Origin: Stenotrophomonas maltophilia | GTDB lineage: Bacteria; Pseudomonadota; Gammaproteobacteria; Xanthomonadales; Xanthomonadaceae | Direction of reading: 5' to 3' | DNA: 64,000 bases | Assembly (NCBI GenBank): GCA_900113425.1 | Contig: FOZF01000002.1 | Location: 248,001-312,000 of the forward strand | In this document: positions 27,579 to 36,873 of the stretch, piece after piece | How positions within the stretch are numbered: the stretch's first letter is position 1 | Layout: every line of letters starts with the position of its first letter | The notes under the pieces: model-generated | Database searches by the model: none | What the model saw: only the letters and a program-made list of their open reading frames with translations | What the model was told of the DNA's origin: nothing | Program-made: the position numbers and the translations under genes

Positions 27579-28127
27579 TTGACCGCTCGTCCCGCCCGCG
27601 CCAGACCCGCGCGAGGCTTGTTCACCCTGGCCCAGACCGCCGTGCAGGCGGTGCGGGCCATGTGCTGGCTCGGCATCCTGGCCGCACTGTTGGCCGTACC
27701 GCTGGTCGCCTACGACCGCCGCTGGCTGCTGGATGCCGTGCATGATGCACGCACTGCCGCCGCCCACGGAGGCGATCTGTTCCTGCACTTCTGCATCGGC
27801 CTGGGCGCCATCGTTGCCCTGCTGGTGCTGTGCCTGGTGTTCCTCCGACACCTCGCGCGGATGCTGAGATCCGCCGCCCGCGAACGCCCCTTCACCCATG
27901 CCAACGCCCGGCGCCTGCAGCGCATGGCCTGGCTGATGCTGGCGATGGAGCTGCTGTCGATCGTGATCGGCCTCTACGCTGCCTGGATGGGGCCTGATTT
28001 CGCCTGGATGGAGGTGGGCGGAGGCATGTCCATCACGGGTCTGGTCGCCGTACTGATGCTGTTCGTGCTGGCGCGCGTGTTCGCGGTCGGCGCGGCGATG
28101 CGCGATGACCTGGATGGCCTGATCTGA
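27579..28127 (+). CDS. DUF2975 membrane protein
   Basis: About 182 residues with four hydrophobic segments (CWLGILAALLAVPLVAY, LHFCIGLGAIVALLVLCLVFL, LMLAMELLSIVIGLYAAW, ITGLVAVLMLFVLARVF) and the ERPFTHANARRLQRMAWLML loop typical of DUF2975. The TTG at 27579 follows GGAGG by 5 nt and is preferred over the open frame from 27444. It is paired with a YozG-like HTH gene 13 nt downstream, the usual arrangement for this family. The pair is thought to be a regulator with its membrane partner, but the signal is unknown. Confidence 0.72.
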   Translation: MTARPARARPARGLFTLAQTAVQAVRAMCWLGILAALLAVPLVAYDRRWLLDAVHDARTAAAHGGDLFLHFCIGLGAIVALLVLCLVFLRHLARMLRSAARERPFTHANARRLQRMAWLMLAMELLSIVIGLYAAWMGPDFAWMEVGGGMSITGLVAVLMLFVLARVFAVGAAMRDDLDGLI

Positions 28128-28140
28128 TGGACGTGACCTG

Positions 28141-28365
28141 ATGGCCGTCGTGATCACGTTGGACCGCATGCTGCAGGCGCGTGGCATGACCCTGTCCGAG
28201 CTGGCGGGGCGCATCGACATCACGCTGGCCAATCTGTCCATCCTGAAAACCGGCAAGGCCCGCGCCATCCGCTTTTCCACGCTGGATGCCATCTGCCGGG
28301 AGCTGCAATGCACACCCGGCGACCTGCTCGGCTACGACCCGACGCAGGCGCACGATGGCGACTGA
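28141..28365 (+). CDS. YozG-like Cro/C1-type HTH regulator
   Basis: A 74-residue protein that is essentially one XRE/Cro-C1 helix-turn-helix: ITLDRMLQARGMTLSELAGR, ITLANLSILKTGKARAIRFS and LDAICRELQCTPGDLLGY. Members of this group accompany DUF2975 membrane proteins, as here. It probably controls its own operon, perhaps through the ATCGATA-containing palindrome upstream of the DUF2975 gene. Confidence 0.88.
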   Translation: MAVVITLDRMLQARGMTLSELAGRIDITLANLSILKTGKARAIRFSTLDAICRELQCTPGDLLGYDPTQAHDGD

Positions 28366-28409
28366 AGCGTTTGCTTTTCCCCCTGACCTACTGACGAAAC
28401 GGACCCGAA

Positions 28410-29948
28410 ATGGAATGGTTGGCTGACCCCTCGATATGGATGGGACTTGCAACCCTGGTGGTGCTCGAGATCGTGCTCGGCATCGACAACCTGGTGTTCA
28501 TCGCGATCCTTGCCGACAAACTGCCGCCGCACCAGCGCGACCGTGCGCGGGTGATCGGCCTGACCCTGGCGCTGCTGATGCGGCTGGTGCTGCTGGCCGC
28601 GCTGGCGTGGATCATGAAGCTGACCGAGCCGCTGGTCACGCTGTTCGGTCACAGCTTCTCCGGACGCGACCTGATCCTGTTGGGCGGTGGCCTGTTCCTA
28701 CTGTTCAAGGGCACCATGGAACTGCATGAGCGGCTGGAAGGCCGCAATCACCAGGAAGACGGCAAGAAGGTCTATGCCAGCTTTGCCATGGTGGTCGCGC
28801 AGATCGTGGTGCTGGACGCCGTGTTCTCGCTGGACTCGGTGATCACGGCCGTGGGCATGGTCGACAACCTGGGCGTGATGTATGCCGCGGTGACCATCGC
28901 GATGGCACTGATGCTGGTGGCCAGCAAGCCGCTGACCCGCTTCGTCAACAAGCATCCCACGGTGGTGGTGCTGTGCCTGGGCTTCCTGTTGATGATCGGT
29001 TTCAGCCTGGTCGCCGAGGGGCTGGGTTACAAGATTCCGAAGGGCTATCTGTATGCGGCGATCGCGTTCTCGATCCTGGTGGAAGCCTTCAACCAGTGGG
29101 TGCGCTTCAACCGCGAGCGCAACGAGCGTCGGCAGCCGTTCCGTCAGCGTACTGCCGACGCCGTGCTGCGCCTGCTGGGCGCGCGCCCGGCCAATGGCCA
29201 CGATGATGCCAGCGAAGAAGACCACGGTGATCCGGAGGAACGCCTGCAGCCGGCCGAGCACGAGATGATCCGCAGCGTGCTGGGTCTGGCTGACCGGCCT
29301 GTGTCGAGTGTGATGACCGTACGCGCCGATGTGCAGTGGATCGACATGGCGCGTGGACAGGACGATGCCGTGGCACGCCTTGTGGCCTCGCCGCACACGC
29401 GCCTGCTGGTCGGCGAAGGCGATCTGGACAGCCTGCGTGGCGTGGTGCAGAGCCGTGATCTGCTGGCCGACCTGTTGCAGGGCAAGCCGTTGCAGCTGGA
29501 GGGCAACCTGCGCGAGCCCCAGTATGTGTTGTCCAGCGCCAGCGCACTGCAGGCGCTGGAGCTGATCCGCCAGCATCCGGTACCACTGGCGGTAGCGGTG
29601 GACGAGTATGGAAGTGTGGAAGGCCTGGTGACCGCCAATGACCTGCTGGCGGCGATCGCGGGCGATCTGGTCGATACCCAGGACGAGCGTTACGGTGTTG
29701 TCGCGCTGGACGAGGGCCAATGGGAGGCCGACGGCGCGTTGACGCTGGATGACCTGCAACGGCTGGCCGGCGTGTCGCTGCCTCGCAGTGCCGACTACAT
29801 GACCATCTCCGGCCTGGTGCTGGACCAGCTTGGCCGCCTGCCGGATGTGGGTGATGCGGTCGAAGTAGCGGATGCGCGCATCACCGTACTGGCCATGGAG
29901 AAGCGACGCATTGTCCGCCTGCGGGTGGAGCGCCTCGGGCGTTCGTAG
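28410..29948 (+). CDS. TerC-family membrane protein with CBS and CorC/HlyC domains
   Basis: A 512-residue protein (YegH/YoaE type). Residues ~1-230 form the TerC membrane domain with [19 protein letters not shown] and [18 protein letters not shown], carrying the paired intramembrane acidic residues. A CBS pair follows ([40 protein letters not shown]), then a CorC_HlyC transporter-associated domain at the end. Related TerC proteins export manganese or supply metal to secreted proteins; the CBS domains may sense nucleotides. It stands 44 nt after the HTH gene and may be a separate unit. Confidence 0.88.
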   Translation: MEWLADPSIWMGLATLVVLEIVLGIDNLVFIAILADKLPPHQRDRARVIGLTLALLMRLVLLAALAWIMKLTEPLVTLFGHSFSGRDLILLGGGLFLLFKGTMELHERLEGRNHQEDGKKVYASFAMVVAQIVVLDAVFSLDSVITAVGMVDNLGVMYAAVTIAMALMLVASKPLTRFVNKHPTVVVLCLGFLLMIGFSLVAEGLGYKIPKGYLYAAIAFSILVEAFNQWVRFNRERNERRQPFRQRTADAVLRLLGARPANGHDDASEEDHGDPEERLQPAEHEMIRSVLGLADRPVSSVMTVRADVQWIDMARGQDDAVARLVASPHTRLLVGEGDLDSLRGVVQSRDLLADLLQGKPLQLEGNLREPQYVLSSASALQALELIRQHPVPLAVAVDEYGSVEGLVTANDLLAAIAGDLVDTQDERYGVVALDEGQWEADGALTLDDLQRLAGVSLPRSADYMTISGLVLDQLGRLPDVGDAVEVADARITVLAMEKRRIVRLRVERLGRS

Positions 29949-29974
29949 CGTCGCGGTTGCTCGACCGGGGCCCG

Positions 29975-30031
29975 GTAGAGTCGAGATCTGCTCGTTTGCG
30001 CACTGAGCAGCCGGGCATGGCCCGGCTCTAC
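29975..30031. repeat. inverted pair of SMAG-type GTAG repeats
   Basis: The forward element GTAGAGTCGAGATCTGCTCG starts at 29975. The reverse element GTAGAGCCGGGCCATGCCCGG reads on the minus strand from 30031 to 30011. This is the paired head-in arrangement common for GTAG repeats in S. maltophilia. It lies between the TerC and phosphoesterase genes. Confidence 0.7.
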
Positions 30032-30090
30032 ACAACGCTGCCCGCAGCCGTCACCATGGCGGGCTCTTGTCTTCGCCCAGGAATGTCGCA

Positions 30091-31218
30091 GTGCTGAGTA
30101 CGATTGGTTTGCTGATGGGCGTGTATGTGGCCCTTCGCCTGTTCTGGCCGCTGCGCCTGCCCGTGTGGTTGAAGGCAGTGCTGTCCCTGCTGCTGGTAGC
30201 CATCGCCGTGCAGCTGCGGATCGTGGCCACGTTCTGGGGCACGATGGCCTCGCCGGAAATCCCGAAGCCGGCCATCGCCGTGCTCGCCACCGGCTCCACT
30301 GCGGTACTGCTGCTGGCACTGGTGATGCTGGTGATGGACGTGGGCCTGCTTGGCGCGTGGTTGCTGCGCAGGCCCCGTGTGACCGCAGCGCTGCGCGCGC
30401 CGTGGCTGCGACCTGGCGCAGGCATGCTGGCCCTGCTGGTCAGTGCCTGGGGCGTGAGCCAGGGCATGGCGGTGCCCAAGACCCGTCAGATCGAGGTGGC
30501 CATTGCCGGCCTGCCTGCCGCGTTCGAGGGTTACCGCGTACTGCAGCTTACCGACATCCACGCCAGCCGCCTGCTGACCGGCGACTGGGTGCGTCAGGTC
30601 GTGGCCGAAAGCAATGCCCTGGCGCCCGACCTGGTCGTCATCACCGGCGATCTGATCGATGGCACCGTACAGGCACGGCGCAATGACTTCCGGCCTCTGG
30701 GTGATCTGAGGGCGCCGGACGGGGTGATCGCCATCACCGGCAATCACGAGTACTACGCGCAGTACAGCGAATGGATGCAGGCGTTCCGTGCGCTGCACAT
30801 GCAGGTGCTGGAGAACAGCCATGTGCAGGTTCGGCGGGGGGATGCAGCGCTGACGATCGCCGGTGTCACCGATCCGGTGGCCGCGCGCTATGGCCTGCCG
30901 CTCCCCGACCTGCAGGCGGCGCTGGCAGGTGCGGATCCGGCCGATCCGGTGATTCTGCTCGACCACCGCCCACGCAATGCGAAGGACGCGGCCGCACGCG
31001 GGGTCAGACTGCAGTTGTCCGGCCATACCCATGGCGGACAGATCCTCGGCATGGACCAGCTGGTGAAGCGTGCCAACGGCGGGTTCGTCTCCGGCCGGTA
31101 CCGCGTCGATGGCATGACGCTGTATGTAAGCAACGGTGCGGGCCTGTGGGCCGGCTTCCCGGCACGCATCGGCGTGCCCTCGGAGATCACCCTGATCACG
31201 CTGCGCCGCGCACGCTGA
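30091..31218 (+). CDS. membrane-anchored metallophosphoesterase (YkuE-like)
   Basis: About 375 residues. Four hydrophobic segments fill the first ~130 residues, followed by a calcineurin-like phosphoesterase domain with DIHAS, ITGDLIDG, GNHEYY and GHTHGG (311-316), the full metal-ligand set. The GTG at 30091 follows AGGA by 8 nt; the open frame from the TTG at 30067 is less likely. Related enzymes act on lipid-linked or nucleotide substrates such as UDP-diacylglucosamine, but the substrate here is unknown. Confidence 0.85.
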   Translation: MLSTIGLLMGVYVALRLFWPLRLPVWLKAVLSLLLVAIAVQLRIVATFWGTMASPEIPKPAIAVLATGSTAVLLLALVMLVMDVGLLGAWLLRRPRVTAALRAPWLRPGAGMLALLVSAWGVSQGMAVPKTRQIEVAIAGLPAAFEGYRVLQLTDIHASRLLTGDWVRQVVAESNALAPDLVVITGDLIDGTVQARRNDFRPLGDLRAPDGVIAITGNHEYYAQYSEWMQAFRALHMQVLENSHVQVRRGDAALTIAGVTDPVAARYGLPLPDLQAALAGADPADPVILLDHRPRNAKDAAARGVRLQLSGHTHGGQILGMDQLVKRANGGFVSGRYRVDGMTLYVSNGAGLWAGFPARIGVPSEITLITLRRAR

Positions 31219-31333
31219 GCGGTCTGCGGTCCGCGCCCGTCGTGCAGCGGGTCCACCGTGCCGTCACCCGCGTGGTGGCACCCTGCGTGCAGACCGCAGA
31301 CAGGGAAACGACGGTGGCGAAGGCGAACAGGCG

Positions 31334-32614
31334 ATGAGTGCGACACAGCAGCGCTCGATGTGGGTCGCCGGCCTGTCCACCGTGGTGGAGTGGTACGACT
31401 TCACGCTGTACCTCTACTTCGCCACGGTGCTGTCGCGGGTGTTTTTCGGCGGCGGGGAACAAGCGATGCTGATCACCCTTGCGGGATTCGCCGTGTCCTA
31501 CCTGATGCGCCCGCTCGGCGCGCTGTGTTTCGGTCACCTCGGCGACCGCTTGGGGCGGCGCTGGATGCTGCTGGCCTCCATGGCACTGATGGCTGCAGCC
31601 ATGCTGGCCACCGCGCTGCTGCCTACCGCCGCGACGGCGGGCACGACGGCGGGTGTGCTGCTGCTGGTGCTGCGCTGCGTGATGGCATTCTCGGTGGGCG
31701 GTGAATACACGGGCGTCGTCGCGTATCTGCTGGAAAGCGCTCCGGCACACCGACGTGGACTGGTGACCTCGTTGGCCTCGGCGGCCAGCGAAGTCGGCGC
31801 GCTGTTGGCGGTGGCAATCTCCGCACTGACGGTCGCGCTGCTGCCGCAGGTACACCTGGACAGCTGGGGATGGCGCATTCCGTTCTTCGTCGGTGCTGCA
31901 CTGGCGCTGGTCATCCTGATCGCGCGTTCGGGCATGCATGAATCGCCGGAGTTCGAGCGGCAGCGTCGCGAGGGCAGCATTCCTGCCACGCCGCTGCGCC
32001 ACGTGCTGCGCCACCATCCGCAGGCGGTAGCACGCACCTTCGCCATTTCCGCGCTGGGCTCGATCACCTACTACGTCGGCATCACCTATGTGCCCGCGTT
32101 CCTGCACGCACAGGGGCACGACGAGGGCGATGCCCTGTGGCTGTCGACGATCGCGGCGGTGGCGGTGATCGCCATCACTCCCTTGTGCGGTGCGTTGTCG
32201 GATCGCTTCGGCCGACGCCCGCTGTTGTTGGGCCTGACGGTACTGGCGGCGGTACTGCCGCTGTCGTTGTTTGGCTGGATGGCGCACACCACGCCGCTGG
32301 GGATCGCCGTGGCGGCGGTGCTGCTGGCCTGCGTGGCCGGTGGTGTGAGCGCGGTCGCGGCACCGGCCACGGCCGAGCAGTTTCCCGGCGAAGGGCGGGT
32401 GAGCGGGCTGGCGCTGGGCGTGACCATGGCCACGGCGGTGTTTGGCGGGGCGACGCCCTGGCTGGCGCAGTGGTGGGTGGAGCGCAGCGGCTGGGCGGCG
32501 GCACCGGGCGCCATGATCGCGCTGGTCGCAATGCTGGTGTTGCCGGTGCTGTGGACGTTGCCGGAAACGGCATCGACGCGGATGACCCGCCCCGGCAAGC
32601 AGGGCGGATCCTAG
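31334..32614 (+). CDS. MFS transporter, metabolite:H+ symporter (MHS) family
   Basis: A 426-residue inner-membrane protein with 12 predicted segments. VVEWYDFTLYLYF in the first helix, GHLGDRLGRRWMLLASM in the 2-3 loop and VGGEYTGVVAYLLESAP in helix 4 are characteristic of the MHS (ProP/ShiA/KgtP) group, which takes up osmolytes, organic acids or aromatic compounds. The exact substrate is not predictable. It is convergent with the nucleoside hydrolase, with only 4 nt between stops. Confidence 0.85.
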   Translation: MSATQQRSMWVAGLSTVVEWYDFTLYLYFATVLSRVFFGGGEQAMLITLAGFAVSYLMRPLGALCFGHLGDRLGRRWMLLASMALMAAAMLATALLPTAATAGTTAGVLLLVLRCVMAFSVGGEYTGVVAYLLESAPAHRRGLVTSLASAASEVGALLAVAISALTVALLPQVHLDSWGWRIPFFVGAALALVILIARSGMHESPEFERQRREGSIPATPLRHVLRHHPQAVARTFAISALGSITYYVGITYVPAFLHAQGHDEGDALWLSTIAAVAVIAITPLCGALSDRFGRRPLLLGLTVLAAVLPLSLFGWMAHTTPLGIAVAAVLLACVAGGVSAVAAPATAEQFPGEGRVSGLALGVTMATAVFGGATPWLAQWWVERSGWAAAPGAMIALVAMLVLPVLWTLPETASTRMTRPGKQGGS

Positions 32615-32618
32615 CCGG

Positions 32619-33566
32619 TCACACCTTCAGCGTCTGCTCGATGTCGGCCAGCACGGCGGCGGCATCCACGCCAATGGCAACCGACTGCACCACGTGGCCG
32701 TCCCATACGCTGGGGCCGAATGCCAGGCCTTCAGGCTTGGGAATGGTCATGCCGCGGGCGACGCCGTCGGTGGCCACGCGCACGCTCGCGCGCTCGAAGC
32801 GGAACAGTTCCGGGCGGGTGAGTGCGATGCAGGCGCAGCAATCGTGCACGACCATGCCCTTGTGGCCAGCCTGCAGGTAGAAGTCCACGTAATCCTGCGA
32901 CAGCGCACGCACCAGTTCAGCATCGACGCCCCCGACCGCAGCCAGTTTGTCCAGGCCGTCACGGTCCATCTCGACGCGGGTGGTGACGTCCAGCCCGATC
33001 GCGGTGACCGGCCACTGTGCGGTGAACACCACGTCGGCGGCTTCCGCATCGCCCCAGATATTGGCCTCGGCAGCCGGGGTGATGTTGCCGTTGACGTGGA
33101 AGGCGCCCCCCATGATGACCACACCACGCACCAGGCCGGCGATGTCCGGCGCCTGCTGCAGTGCCAGGGCCAGGTTGGTCATGCGGCCGACCGCGACCAG
33201 CGTGACCTCGCCTGGATGGGCCCGCACCAGATCGATGATCAGCTGGTGCGCAGGACGGGCGTCGGCGGTCACGTCCAGCTGTGCAGGTACCGGGTGATTG
33301 CCCAGGCCATTGTGGCCGTGGATGTGCACCGGCCAGGCTTCCGGAGTGGCATCGGGCTGCAGTGGGCCCGCGGCGCCACGCGCGACCGGCGCAGTCAGCG
33401 CCCAGGCCTGCTTCAGGTACAGCGCGTTGTGGGTGGTCGACTCCACCGAGGCGTTGCCGAAGGTGGTGGTAACGCCGATCAGGTCGATCTGCGGATGCTT
33501 GTGCAGGTACAGCAGGGCCAGGGCGTCGTCGACGCCCGGGTCGGTATCGAAAATGACTTTCAGCAT
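32619..33566 (-). CDS. inosine-uridine-type nucleoside hydrolase
   Basis: A 315-residue enzyme with the N-terminal Asp cluster DTDPGVDDA (7-15) that binds the catalytic calcium. It also has the family segments VGRMTNLALAL, VVIMGGAFHVNGNITPAAEANIWGD and VHDCCACIAL near the active site. It hydrolyses ribonucleosides to base and ribose in the cytosol. It is a single gene with a purine-rich leader (GGAAGAAGAAG) before the ATG. Base preference cannot be read by eye. Confidence 0.9.
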   Translation of the reverse strand: MLKVIFDTDPGVDDALALLYLHKHPQIDLIGVTTTFGNASVESTTHNALYLKQAWALTAPVARGAAGPLQPDATPEAWPVHIHGHNGLGNHPVPAQLDVTADARPAHQLIIDLVRAHPGEVTLVAVGRMTNLALALQQAPDIAGLVRGVVIMGGAFHVNGNITPAAEANIWGDAEAADVVFTAQWPVTAIGLDVTTRVEMDRDGLDKLAAVGGVDAELVRALSQDYVDFYLQAGHKGMVVHDCCACIALTRPELFRFERASVRVATDGVARGMTIPKPEGLAFGPSVWDGHVVQSVAIGVDAAAVLADIEQTLKV

Positions 33567-33708
33567 GTTGTTGTTCTTCTTCTTCCGTGTGGTGCGGGGG
33601 GCCCCGGCGGCCAGGAGGCAGGCCGGCGCGCGCTACATTGTCCCATCTTCATGACAGGCAGGGCCATTGGCGGGGCGGCGGGCCACGCCCGGCGAGGCGA
33701 CAGCTCGC

Positions 33709-34428
33709 TCAGGCGCCACCTTCGGTCGGCAGCGGCGCGGGCACGTTCAGCAGACCTCCTGCCGCCACGTAGGCGGCCAGCGCCTGGCCCTGGCTGAGCA
33801 GGTGCCGTTCCATCGTGCGTTCTGCCGCGTCGGCATCGCGGCGACGGAAGCAGTCCATCAGCTCGCGGTGCTCGGCCAGCGACTGCGCAGTGCGTCCGGG
33901 CGTCAGCAGCTGCCGGCCGCGATGCATCTTCAGGATGCGGTGCAGGTCGTGGGTGATGCGGATCAGCCACGGATTGCCGGCATAGTGCTGCACGGTTTCG
34001 TGGATGAGGTAGTTGTTGCGGTAATACTCGGCGATGTTGCCGCCCGCGGCCGCCGCTTCCATTGCGGCATGCAGGGATTCCAGCTGGGCCACGCCCGCAT
34101 CATCGATATGCCTGACCGCTTCATGCGCGCAGCGGCCCTCCAGCATCGCCATCACCGGGAACAGCTGGTTGAGATCCTCCAGCGTCAGCCGGGTTACCCG
34201 GCTGCCGCGCCCGGCGTCGATCTGCACCAGGCCTTCGGCCGCCAGCAGCTTCAATGCCTCGCGCAGCGGGGTGCGGCTGATGCCCAGTTCACTGCACAGT
34301 GCAGGCTCGTCGATCCATTCGCCGGGGGGCAGGCGATAGTCATAGATGCGCTCGCGCACATGCTCGGCGACCTCCTCGTACAGGGGGGCGCGCTTCTTCG
34401 GGGACCGTGGAGCAGGGGCGATGGCCAT
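33709..34428 (-). CDS. GntR-family (FadR/FCD) regulator, probably of malonate decarboxylase
   Basis: A 239-residue regulator. A GntR winged helix (LYEEVAEHVRERIYDYRLPPG, ISRTPLREALKLLAAEGLVQ) is followed by a helical FCD effector domain with the metal/ligand residues in YLIHETVQHYAG, TPGRTAQSLAEHRELMD and ERTMERHLL. It lies 59 nt downstream of the carrier gene at the end of the malonate cluster. MdcY, a GntR-type repressor of malonate decarboxylase in Acinetobacter, is the natural comparison. The open frame extends far upstream but only these residues are family-like. Confidence 0.82.
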   Translation of the reverse strand: MAIAPAPRSPKKRAPLYEEVAEHVRERIYDYRLPPGEWIDEPALCSELGISRTPLREALKLLAAEGLVQIDAGRGSRVTRLTLEDLNQLFPVMAMLEGRCAHEAVRHIDDAGVAQLESLHAAMEAAAAGGNIAEYYRNNYLIHETVQHYAGNPWLIRITHDLHRILKMHRGRQLLTPGRTAQSLAEHRELMDCFRRRDADAAERTMERHLLSQGQALAAYVAAGGLLNVPAPLPTEGGA

Positions 34429-34450
34429 TGGCAGAGTGTACCCGCTGGCG

Positions 34451-34473
34451 GTAGTGCCGGCCGTCAGCCGGCA
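34451..34473. repeat. SMAG-type GTAG hairpin
   Basis: GTAG followed by a perfect 7-bp stem TGCCGGC / GCCGGCA with a 5-nt loop, lying between the carrier and the GntR gene. Confidence 0.75.
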
Positions 34474-34487
34474 CGACCGGTCATCGC

Positions 34488-35843
34488 CTACATCCAGCCC
34501 GGCACCACGAACACCAGCCAGGCCAGCAGCGGCCCCAATGCCACCACCAGGCCGCTGTAGACCAGGAAGCGGCGGAACAGCGTCTCGCGTTCTTCCTTCG
34601 CCGCCGATGCCACGACCAGTGCACCGTTGGTGGAGAAGGGGCTGACATCGACGATGGTGGACGACACTGCCAGTGCGCAGATCACGCCGGCTGCACCCAG
34701 GTGCCCCTGCATCAGGAACGGCACCGCCAGTGGAATCGTTGCGCCGAGCACCGCCGCGGACGACGCGAATGCGGAGACGATGCCACCGACGTAGCACACC
34801 AGCAGGGCGCCAAGCAGCGGAATGCCGATGTTGGAGACGCCGTTGCCGATGAAGTCGACCGAGCCCGCATGCTCCAGCACGCCGATATAGGTCACCACGC
34901 CACAGATCAACAGCACGGTCGACCAGCTGATGCCATCCACCGCACCTTTCTGGCTCTGCGGCGAGAGCAGTGCCAGCGCCACTGCGACGGTGATCGACAC
35001 CAGGCCGACGTTGAGGTTGTAGATCAGTGCCGCCACGCCCAGGCCGAGCAGGCCGACCAGGGTGAACAACCGCTCCCGGGTCAGACCCACTGCATCCAGC
35101 GCCGCCGGATCGTTGCTCAGGGTGCCGCCGCCGGCCGCCACCAGCGCGCCATGGCCTTCGATGGCGAACTGCCGCGACGACGCCTGCGGACCACCGGCCA
35201 TTGCCGGTTCCGCGCCGCCCGCGGTGATCGAGCCACGTCGCATCAGCGCGATGCCGCCGAAGGCGAGGAAGCAGATGATCGCCATCATGAAGTTGAAGCC
35301 GAGGCTGGTCAGGAACACCGCCATCTCGGTGACCTCCAGCCCCGCCTTCTGCACCACGCCATTGGTGATGCTGCCGTACACGCTGATCGGCGAGAAGCCG
35401 CCGGCCTGCGCACCGTGGATGACCAGCAGGCCCATCATCAGCGGGTTGATGTTGTACTGCTTGGCGAAGCGCAACGCGACCGGACCGATGATCGCCACCG
35501 CTGCCGGGCCGAGGGCGCCGAATGCGGTCAGCACCGCGGTGACCACGAACATCACCCACGGAATGGCCACGATGTGGCCGCGCACCGCGCGTACCGCCCA
35601 GTGCACCAGCAGGTCGATGGTGCCGTTCTTCTGCGCGATGGCGAACAGGTAGGTGATGCCCACCAGGGTCAGGAACAGATCGCCGGGAAAGCCGGCGAGG
35701 ACTTCCTTGCCACCCATGCCGACCCAGACACCACCGATGATGAATGCCAGTGCGAAGGCCACTGCGCCCATGTTGATCGGCAGTGCGGTGGCGACGATGA
35801 ACATGATCACCAGACCGATGATCGTTGCGATTTGTGGACTCAT
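34488..35843 (-). CDS. MatC-like dicarboxylate/malonate carrier
   Basis: A 451-residue inner-membrane protein with about 11 hydrophobic segments, the MatC-type N-terminal domain (MGAVAFALAFIIGG, GGKEVLAGFPGDLFLTLVG) and an ion-transporter-like C-terminal half ending STIVDVSPFSTNGALVVAS. The MatC family takes up malonate in rhizobia. Here it lies 106 nt downstream of mdcH and takes the place of the MdcL/MdcM carrier found in other species. The ATG follows GGGAGGGCGC. Confidence 0.85.
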   Translation of the reverse strand: MSPQIATIIGLVIMFIVATALPINMGAVAFALAFIIGGVWVGMGGKEVLAGFPGDLFLTLVGITYLFAIAQKNGTIDLLVHWAVRAVRGHIVAIPWVMFVVTAVLTAFGALGPAAVAIIGPVALRFAKQYNINPLMMGLLVIHGAQAGGFSPISVYGSITNGVVQKAGLEVTEMAVFLTSLGFNFMMAIICFLAFGGIALMRRGSITAGGAEPAMAGGPQASSRQFAIEGHGALVAAGGGTLSNDPAALDAVGLTRERLFTLVGLLGLGVAALIYNLNVGLVSITVAVALALLSPQSQKGAVDGISWSTVLLICGVVTYIGVLEHAGSVDFIGNGVSNIGIPLLGALLVCYVGGIVSAFASSAAVLGATIPLAVPFLMQGHLGAAGVICALAVSSTIVDVSPFSTNGALVVASAAKEERETLFRRFLVYSGLVVALGPLLAWLVFVVPGWM

Positions 35844-35910
35844 GCGCCCTCCCAGACACGTGGCTCACGTACAGCGCGGATGGAGACCCGCCATCCCCGG
35901 GGTAAGGCGA

Positions 35911-35940
35911 CGTACTGCAGTGTTGCGTGATACGTACTGC
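35911..35940. promoter_or_regulatory. CGTACTGC direct repeats upstream of the carrier gene
   Basis: CGTACTGC occurs at 35911-35918 and 35933-35940, start to start 22 bp or about two helical turns, in the mdcH-carrier gap. It is a possible protein-binding site for separate control of the carrier. The significance is uncertain. Confidence 0.3.
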
Positions 35941-35949
35941 TCGAACCCG

Positions 35950-36873
35950 TTACTGCAGGCGCTGCAGCGCGCTGCGGACCCATGCCGCAGCGCCATGCAG
36001 GCTCTGGAACTCTTCCACCGCGCGGAACTCGCAGCAGGGATAGGATGGCGCGACCATGCGTGCGAGCGCAGTGCCCGGGCCCAGCTGCAGGAACACCCGC
36101 GCGCCGCGCTCGAAGGCCTGCCGCATCACCTGTGCCCACTCGATGGTCTGTGCCAGCTGTGCCGACAGGCTGTGCACCGCCGTAGCGGCATCACGCACGG
36201 GCCGTGCATCGATGCCCGCCAGCAGCGGCAGGCGGGGTACCCGCATGCCCGAGCGCTCCAGCGCGGCGGCGAAGGGCGCCACCGCAGCCGCCAGCAGGGG
36301 CGTATGGGCAGCGACGTGGACCGGCAACGGACGCACCTGCGCACCGAGCGCGCGCGCTGCATCGGCCAGCGGCTGCAGGGCGTGCCGGGTGCCTCCCACA
36401 ATGAAGTGATCCTCGCCGTTGACGATGGCGATGTGGGCACCCTGTGCATCGCACAGTGCTTGCAGCGCCGTACGATCCAGGCCCAGCACCGCCAGCATGC
36501 CGGCGCCTGCCGCGCTGGCGCTGGCGCTGTCCATCAGATGCGCGCGCTGCGCCGACAGGGCCAGGCAGCTGCCTGCGTCGAAGGTGCCGGCAATGGCATG
36601 CGCCGCAAGTTCGCCGATGCTGTAGCCGGCCACCACGGTCGGCACCGGCAATGCATCGCGCAGGGCGTGCCACTGCGCCAGACTGGCCGCGCACAGCAGC
36701 GGTTGCGCCTGCGCATTGTCGAACCGGTCCTCGGCCGCGGCGGCGGTGAACACATCGCGCTGCAGCACCTCGCTGGCGGCGAGCAGCACGCTACGCGCGG
36801 TGTCGTTGTCGCGCACGCGATCGAACATCGCAGCATGCTGCGCACCTTGTCCCGGGCAGAGCAGGGCCAGCAT
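35950..36873 (-). CDS. mdcH: malonate decarboxylase malonyl-transferase MdcH
   Basis: A 307-residue malonyl-CoA:ACP transacylase-type protein: CPGQGAQ near the N-terminus, nucleophile Ser85 in GYSIGE, and a catalytic His in PVHVAAHTPLL. MdcH transfers malonyl from malonyl-CoA to the decarboxylase acyl carrier subunit to start the catalytic cycle. Its ATG (36873) overlaps the mdcB stop by one base (TGATG). The open frame continues upstream into mdcB in another phase and is ignored. It is the last mdc gene, followed by the carrier. Confidence 0.93.
   Translation of the reverse strand: MLALLCPGQGAQHAAMFDRVRDNDTARSVLLAASEVLQRDVFTAAAAEDRFDNAQAQPLLCAASLAQWHALRDALPVPTVVAGYSIGELAAHAIAGTFDAGSCLALSAQRAHLMDSASASAAGAGMLAVLGLDRTALQALCDAQGAHIAIVNGEDHFIVGGTRHALQPLADAARALGAQVRPLPVHVAAHTPLLAAAVAPFAAALERSGMRVPRLPLLAGIDARPVRDAATAVHSLSAQLAQTIEWAQVMRQAFERGARVFLQLGPGTALARMVAPSYPCCEFRAVEEFQSLHGAAAWVRSALQRLQ

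Noticed and set aside
34429..35868. N-terminal extension of the GntR frame through the carrier gene
   Set aside because: Only the last 239 residues resemble a GntR/FCD regulator; the rest is out-of-phase carrier sequence.
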